From contig JADJOF010000013.1 in assembly GCA_016713885.1 (NCBI GenBank), forward strand, positions 124,001 through 188,000: a stretch of 64,000 nucleotides of DNA, read 5' to 3'. Numbering within the stretch: position 1 is the first letter of the stretch; the number at the start of each line of letters is the position of its first letter. The notes below the pieces were generated by a model. It worked only from the letters and a program-made list of their open reading frames with translations. It searched no databases and was not told the DNA's origin. This stretch comes from Bdellovibrionales bacterium (GTDB lineage: Bacteria > Bdellovibrionota > Bdellovibrionia > Bdellovibrionales > JAMPXM01). This document shows, piece after piece, positions 60,877-64,000 of this stretch. A program made the translations under genes and the position numbers.

Positions 60877-61596
60877 ATGAAACTCAAAGTTTTGACTGCT
60901 GGTCTTCTCGCCTTCGTGGTTTTGCCAGGCTGTTTACAGACACGAACCGGCGTTAAGGAGCAGGAAGAGAAGCAGGTGATTCGAAAACAAGTGGCAACGT
61001 TGCAGCAGACAACAGCCGACGTGAATCAGCGCTTTACGGATCTTGAAGAGGATATGCGAAAGCACAATGGACGCTTTGAGGCGACCGACGCACGCATCAC
61101 GCAAATCAAAGACCGGGCTGAGAAGAACGACTTTGCACTTGAAGCGAAAATCAAAGAGCAGGATCAAAAGTTCGTCGCCTTTCGCGAAGAGCTTGAAAAG
61201 ATGAAGGCCGAGCTGACGGAGAGTCGGGCGTCTTTGGCGAATGCCCAAGCGGCGCTTCAAGCGATTGCGGCCAGTGGCTCGTCAGGCGCAAGCATTCAGA
61301 CGGCGACATCGGGTGGCGGAGCAAAGGGCGAAAAAAATCCCTTTGAAATCGGTGAGGCGAAATTTGAGGCGAAGTCTTACCGGGATGCGATTTTCTCCTA
61401 TGAGGAGTATCGGAAGACTTATCCGAAAGGAAAGTCGTTCATTGCTTCGACGTACAAAATTGGCATTTGTTTTCAGGAGCTCGGAATGGCGGAAGACGCC
61501 AAGCCATTCTATGAGGAAGTGATTGCGAAGGCGCCGAAATCAAAAGAGGCCGATCGCGCTCGCGCGCGGCTCAAGGCACTAGGGAAAAAGAAATAG
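60877..61596 (+). CDS. ybgF: YbgF/CpoB-like Tol-Pal coordinating protein
   Basis: ATG 60877 follows TAGGAGT. The 239-residue protein is a lipoprotein (FVVLPGC) with a trimeric coiled coil (QVATLQQTTADVNQRFTDLEEDM, AEKNDFALEAKIKEQDQKF) and a C-terminal TPR module: NPFEIGEAKFEAKSYRDAIF, SYEEYRKTYPKGKSFIASTYKIG, FYEEVIAKAPKSKEADRARARL. This is the YbgF (CpoB) layout, though E. coli CpoB is not lipidated. It links peptidoglycan synthesis to outer-membrane constriction. tsaD follows on the next base. Confidence 0.85.
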   Translation: MKLKVLTAGLLAFVVLPGCLQTRTGVKEQEEKQVIRKQVATLQQTTADVNQRFTDLEEDMRKHNGRFEATDARITQIKDRAEKNDFALEAKIKEQDQKFVAFREELEKMKAELTESRASLANAQAALQAIAASGSSGASIQTATSGGGAKGEKNPFEIGEAKFEAKSYRDAIFSYEEYRKTYPKGKSFIASTYKIGICFQELGMAEDAKPFYEEVIAKAPKSKEADRARARLKALGKKK

Positions 61597-62697
61597 GTGA
61601 AGTTTAAAACGGTTCTGGCGGTTGAAACGAGTTGTGACGATACATCGGCGGCAGTTGTAGGAGCGGATGGAACGGTACATTCTTGTGTTCAAGCCAGTCA
61701 GGATCTTCACCATGCGCGCTTTGGCGGAATCGTTCCTGAGATCGCCTCGCGAAATCATACACATCATCTCATTCCTTTAATCGAAGAGGCACTCGAACGG
61801 GCGGGCGTCACGGCATCGTCCATTGATGGTTTGGCGGTGACAGCGCGGCCGGGTTTGATCGGGGCGCTGCTCACTGGGCTTGTGACAGTGAAGACACTGA
61901 GCCTTGCGCTTGGAAAACCATTTATCGGCGTCAATCACCTTGAAGGCCATCTCATGGCGCCTTTTCTTCGAGATGCCGATTACCAACCGCCGGCGGGGTT
62001 TGGATTTCCGTATGTTGCACTCGCGGTGAGCGGCGGACACACGACACTTTACCGGATCGAGGCGTTTGGTCGATACAAGGTTTTGGGGCGAACGCTCGAC
62101 GATGCGGCTGGTGAGGCTTTTGATAAGTTTGGAAAGCGAGCAGGACTTGGCTTCCCGGGTGGTGTTCGCGTGGATCGTCTGGCTCGCGTTGGAAATCCAA
62201 CGCGGTTTGAGTTTCCGCGGGCAATGATTCGCGACGAGCGCGATGATATGAGTTTTTCAGGTCTAAAGACCGCTGCCGCTCGGGCGATCGATGAGCTGTT
62301 CCCGACGGATCGCGACCAGTTGATGGCGGACGCGGCGCAGTTTTTGGCGGAGGGTTCAAAGAATCCGCGGACAGGCCTCTTGGCCGATTTTTGCGCGAGC
62401 TTTCAAGAGGCGGTGACGGATGTGCTCGTGCAGCGACTGACGCGCGCCGCGGTTCGAGAGGGTGTGCGGTCCGTGGTGCTCACTGGTGGAGTGGCGGCCA
62501 ACTCGAGGCTTCGCGAAAGAGTGTCGGAGTGGGCTTCTCAAAATGGTATGATTGCGGCCATTCCGCCACTTCGTTTTTGTACCGACAATGCAGCGATGAT
62601 TGGTTTTGCTGGAATCACGCGTCTCAATCGCGGCGAGCGATCGGATCAAACGCTAAAGCCCGAGCCGCGCGCACCACTTGATCGGGAGCCCCAATGA
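61597..62697 (+). CDS. tsaD: tRNA N6-adenosine threonylcarbamoyltransferase
   Basis: TsaD makes t6A37 in ANN-decoding tRNAs with TsaB and TsaE. GTG 61597 follows the ybgF stop directly. The 366-residue protein has ETSCDDTSAA, VPEIASRNHTHHL, the metal ligands His114 and His118 in NHLEGHLMAP, SGGHTTLY, GEAFDKFGK and CTDNAAMIG. The C-terminal 20 residues are a slightly longer tail than usual (EPRAPLDREPQ). It overlaps rsmA by four bases. Confidence 0.95.
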   Translation: MKFKTVLAVETSCDDTSAAVVGADGTVHSCVQASQDLHHARFGGIVPEIASRNHTHHLIPLIEEALERAGVTASSIDGLAVTARPGLIGALLTGLVTVKTLSLALGKPFIGVNHLEGHLMAPFLRDADYQPPAGFGFPYVALAVSGGHTTLYRIEAFGRYKVLGRTLDDAAGEAFDKFGKRAGLGFPGGVRVDRLARVGNPTRFEFPRAMIRDERDDMSFSGLKTAAARAIDELFPTDRDQLMADAAQFLAEGSKNPRTGLLADFCASFQEAVTDVLVQRLTRAAVREGVRSVVLTGGVAANSRLRERVSEWASQNGMIAAIPPLRFCTDNAAMIGFAGITRLNRGERSDQTLKPEPRAPLDREPQ

Positions 62698-63533
62698 CTC
62701 GCAGAGAACGGCTTCTTGAGAAACTAAAAGAACTTCAGACGGGACCGAAGCGGTCGCTTGGGCAGAATTTTTTAATCGCCGACGGTGTGATCGAGCGGAT
62801 TTTAGAGCGCGCAGGACGACCCGGGTTTTCGGAACTACTTGAAATAGGTCCGGGGCTTGGTGCGCTGACTGAGGGGTTGATTGAGATTTCGGCGAAATTT
62901 GCTGGATCGCGCCTGCGAGTCATTGAGCTGGACCGCGCTTTTGCCGACGATTGGCGGTCGCGCGGAGTGGAAGTGATCGAAGGCGATGCACTGCAAATCG
63001 ACTGGGCGGCGCTCGCGCTGAAGCCAGGAGCGCGACTCGTTTCAAATCTGCCGTATCAGATCTCATCGAGTCTTGTGATTGACCGCTCGGTTTGGCCCAC
63101 TGGCGTGGCCAGCATGGTTTTGATGTTTCAAAAAGAGGTCGCCAGACGTGTCACCGCTCAGGCTCGAAGTGAGGACTATGGGCTGCTATCGGTCATAGCG
63201 CAAATCGGCTGGACGGTGAACGTGGTGTCGGAAGCCGGCCCTGGAGATTTTTACCCACCGCCACGCGTGGCAAGTCGAGTTTTGGGTTTTGAACGACGCG
63301 CGGATGCGCCGGATGAGGTGGAGTTCGCCGCGTTTTTGAAATTCGCGAAGGCTGCGTATTCTCATCGGCGAAAACTGATGGTGAAGAATCTTGAGCCACT
63401 GGTTGGAAATCGCGAACGACTTGAAAGCCTGCTTGTCGAACATGGGCATTCTATTCAGGCTCGTGTCGAAGAACTGTCTCCGGAGAAGCTTTTGGCGTAT
63501 TTCCGAAGTGTTCGAATGGCGGGTGGCAAGTGA
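62694..63533 (+). CDS. rsmA: 16S rRNA m6(2)A1518/A1519 dimethyltransferase
   Basis: RsmA (KsgA) dimethylates two adenosines in helix 45 of 16S rRNA. ATG 62694 overlaps the tsaD stop. The 279-residue protein has KRSLGQNFLIAD, the SAM-binding EIGPGLGALTEGL (50-62), VIELDRAF and the catalytic NLPY at 118-121. The C-terminal helical domain (SHRRKLMVKNLEPL) is present. It overlaps smpB. Confidence 0.95.
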   Translation: MTRRERLLEKLKELQTGPKRSLGQNFLIADGVIERILERAGRPGFSELLEIGPGLGALTEGLIEISAKFAGSRLRVIELDRAFADDWRSRGVEVIEGDALQIDWAALALKPGARLVSNLPYQISSSLVIDRSVWPTGVASMVLMFQKEVARRVTAQARSEDYGLLSVIAQIGWTVNVVSEAGPGDFYPPPRVASRVLGFERRADAPDEVEFAAFLKFAKAAYSHRRKLMVKNLEPLVGNRERLESLLVEHGHSIQARVEELSPEKLLAYFRSVRMAGGK

Positions 63534-63997
63534 GCGAAAAGAAGAAAACCGAGAACAAGCTGATTGCAGAGAACCGTAAAGCGCGTTTCGACTATACCAT
63601 CGTCGATACTCTTGAGGCCGGCCTTGAGTTGCGTGGAAGCGAAGTGAAGTCGCTGCGTACGCATGGCGCCCAGTTGAAAGATTCCTACGTCATCTTGAAA
63701 AACGGCGAAGCCTATTTGCAGGGAGCGCACATCGCTCCCTATATGGCCTCGAGTTACCTCAACCATGAGCCAGAACGCCTGCGCCGACTTCTCTTGTCTT
63801 CGGTCGAGCTGGACCGAATTGATCGAGCGATGGCGGAGAAGGGTTTAACCTGCGTTCCGCTCAAGGTATACTTCAAGGGACGGTGGGCGAAAGTTGAGAT
63901 CGCCCTGGTCAAGGGCAAGAAAGCGGCCGACAAGCGCGAGTCGATGAAAACTCGCGATGTCGAGCGTGAGCTGCGTCAGGCGAAATCGCGTCGCTAG
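63530..63997 (+). CDS. smpB: SsrA-binding protein
   Basis: SmpB carries tmRNA to stalled ribosomes. The 155-residue protein starts at GTG 63530, overlapping rsmA, and has the family sequence: IAENRKARFDYTIVDTLEAGLELRGSEVKSLR in overlapping blocks, QGAHIAPY, LTCVPLKVYFKGRWAKVEIAL and the basic tail KKAADKRESMKTRDVERE needed in the A site. The gene ends three bases before the window edge. The tmRNA gene itself is not in this window. Confidence 0.96.
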   Translation: MSEKKKTENKLIAENRKARFDYTIVDTLEAGLELRGSEVKSLRTHGAQLKDSYVILKNGEAYLQGAHIAPYMASSYLNHEPERLRRLLLSSVELDRIDRAMAEKGLTCVPLKVYFKGRWAKVEIALVKGKKAADKRESMKTRDVERELRQAKSRR

Positions 63998-64000
63998 CTC

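Noticed and set aside
1..64000. tRNA, rRNA and CRISPR loci
   Set aside because: No cloverleaf, rRNA segment or regular repeat-spacer array was seen while reading, though a covariance-model scan was not possible here.

Overview
The window looks like chromosome of a motile Gram-negative bacterium from the Bdellovibrionota or a close deltaproteobacterial relative. The pointers are a TIGR02147-family regulator, several short flagellins, an HNH endonuclease of a type I associate with Bdellovibrio, many lipoproteins and secreted proteins of unknown function, and a Pal/YbgF envelope cluster. This placement rests on gene content recognised by eye, not on a search.

Layout: 0-8.2 kb carries rRNA and ribosomal protein methyltransferases (prmA, rsmE), an RDD-like membrane protein, a stand-alone heptose-1-phosphate adenylyltransferase (rfaE2), a beta-barrel protein, a HEAT-like protein, meaB and a PilZ protein. 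8.2-15.5 kb is a flagellin region: three flagellin genes, each behind a sigma-28-like promoter, a FlaG-like protein, and between them a lipoprotein, a zinc-ribbon membrane protein, a MOSC protein and a candidate structured RNA. 15.5-24 kb is a minus-strand run of secreted, cysteine-containing proteins, interrupted by an IS200-type element and followed by an ISL3 element with clear inverted repeats and flanking direct repeats. 25.8-39.5 kb holds a free-standing adenylation enzyme, fliD-fliS and a FliT-like chaperone, then a likely operon with a TPR protein, a Rossmann-fold protein, two GT9 heptosyltransferase-like proteins, a histidine kinase, a response regulator, a PilZ-like protein, rsmD and coaD. 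39.6-48.8 kb contains an aminotransferase, a GNAT protein, secreted proteins, the TIGR02147 regulator, another IS and an esterase lipoprotein. 48.8-51.8 kb is the glyoxylate shunt (aceB-aceA). 52-59.9 kb carries a DUF2802-like protein, a lipoprotein, a TPR/winged-helix regulator, a short SSB and a large peptidase/beta-propeller/barrel protein. 59.9-64 kb runs pal, a DUF4398-like lipoprotein, ybgF, tsaD, rsmA and smpB.

How the parts may work together: flagellins, FlaG, FliD, FliS and the FliT-like protein are the late filament genes. The two GT9 enzymes next to them, plus rfaE2 at 3.5 kb that makes ADP-heptose, suggest heptose-type decoration of the filament (inference).

A caution for the reader: at least eight genes show single-base reading-frame breaks that are repaired by adding or removing one base, several in runs of five or six identical bases (coaD, the ISL3 transposase, a TPR regulator, a large secreted protein). 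One of these genes, coaD, is normally essential, so consensus errors are a likely cause. rsmE in addition seems to lack an internal block.
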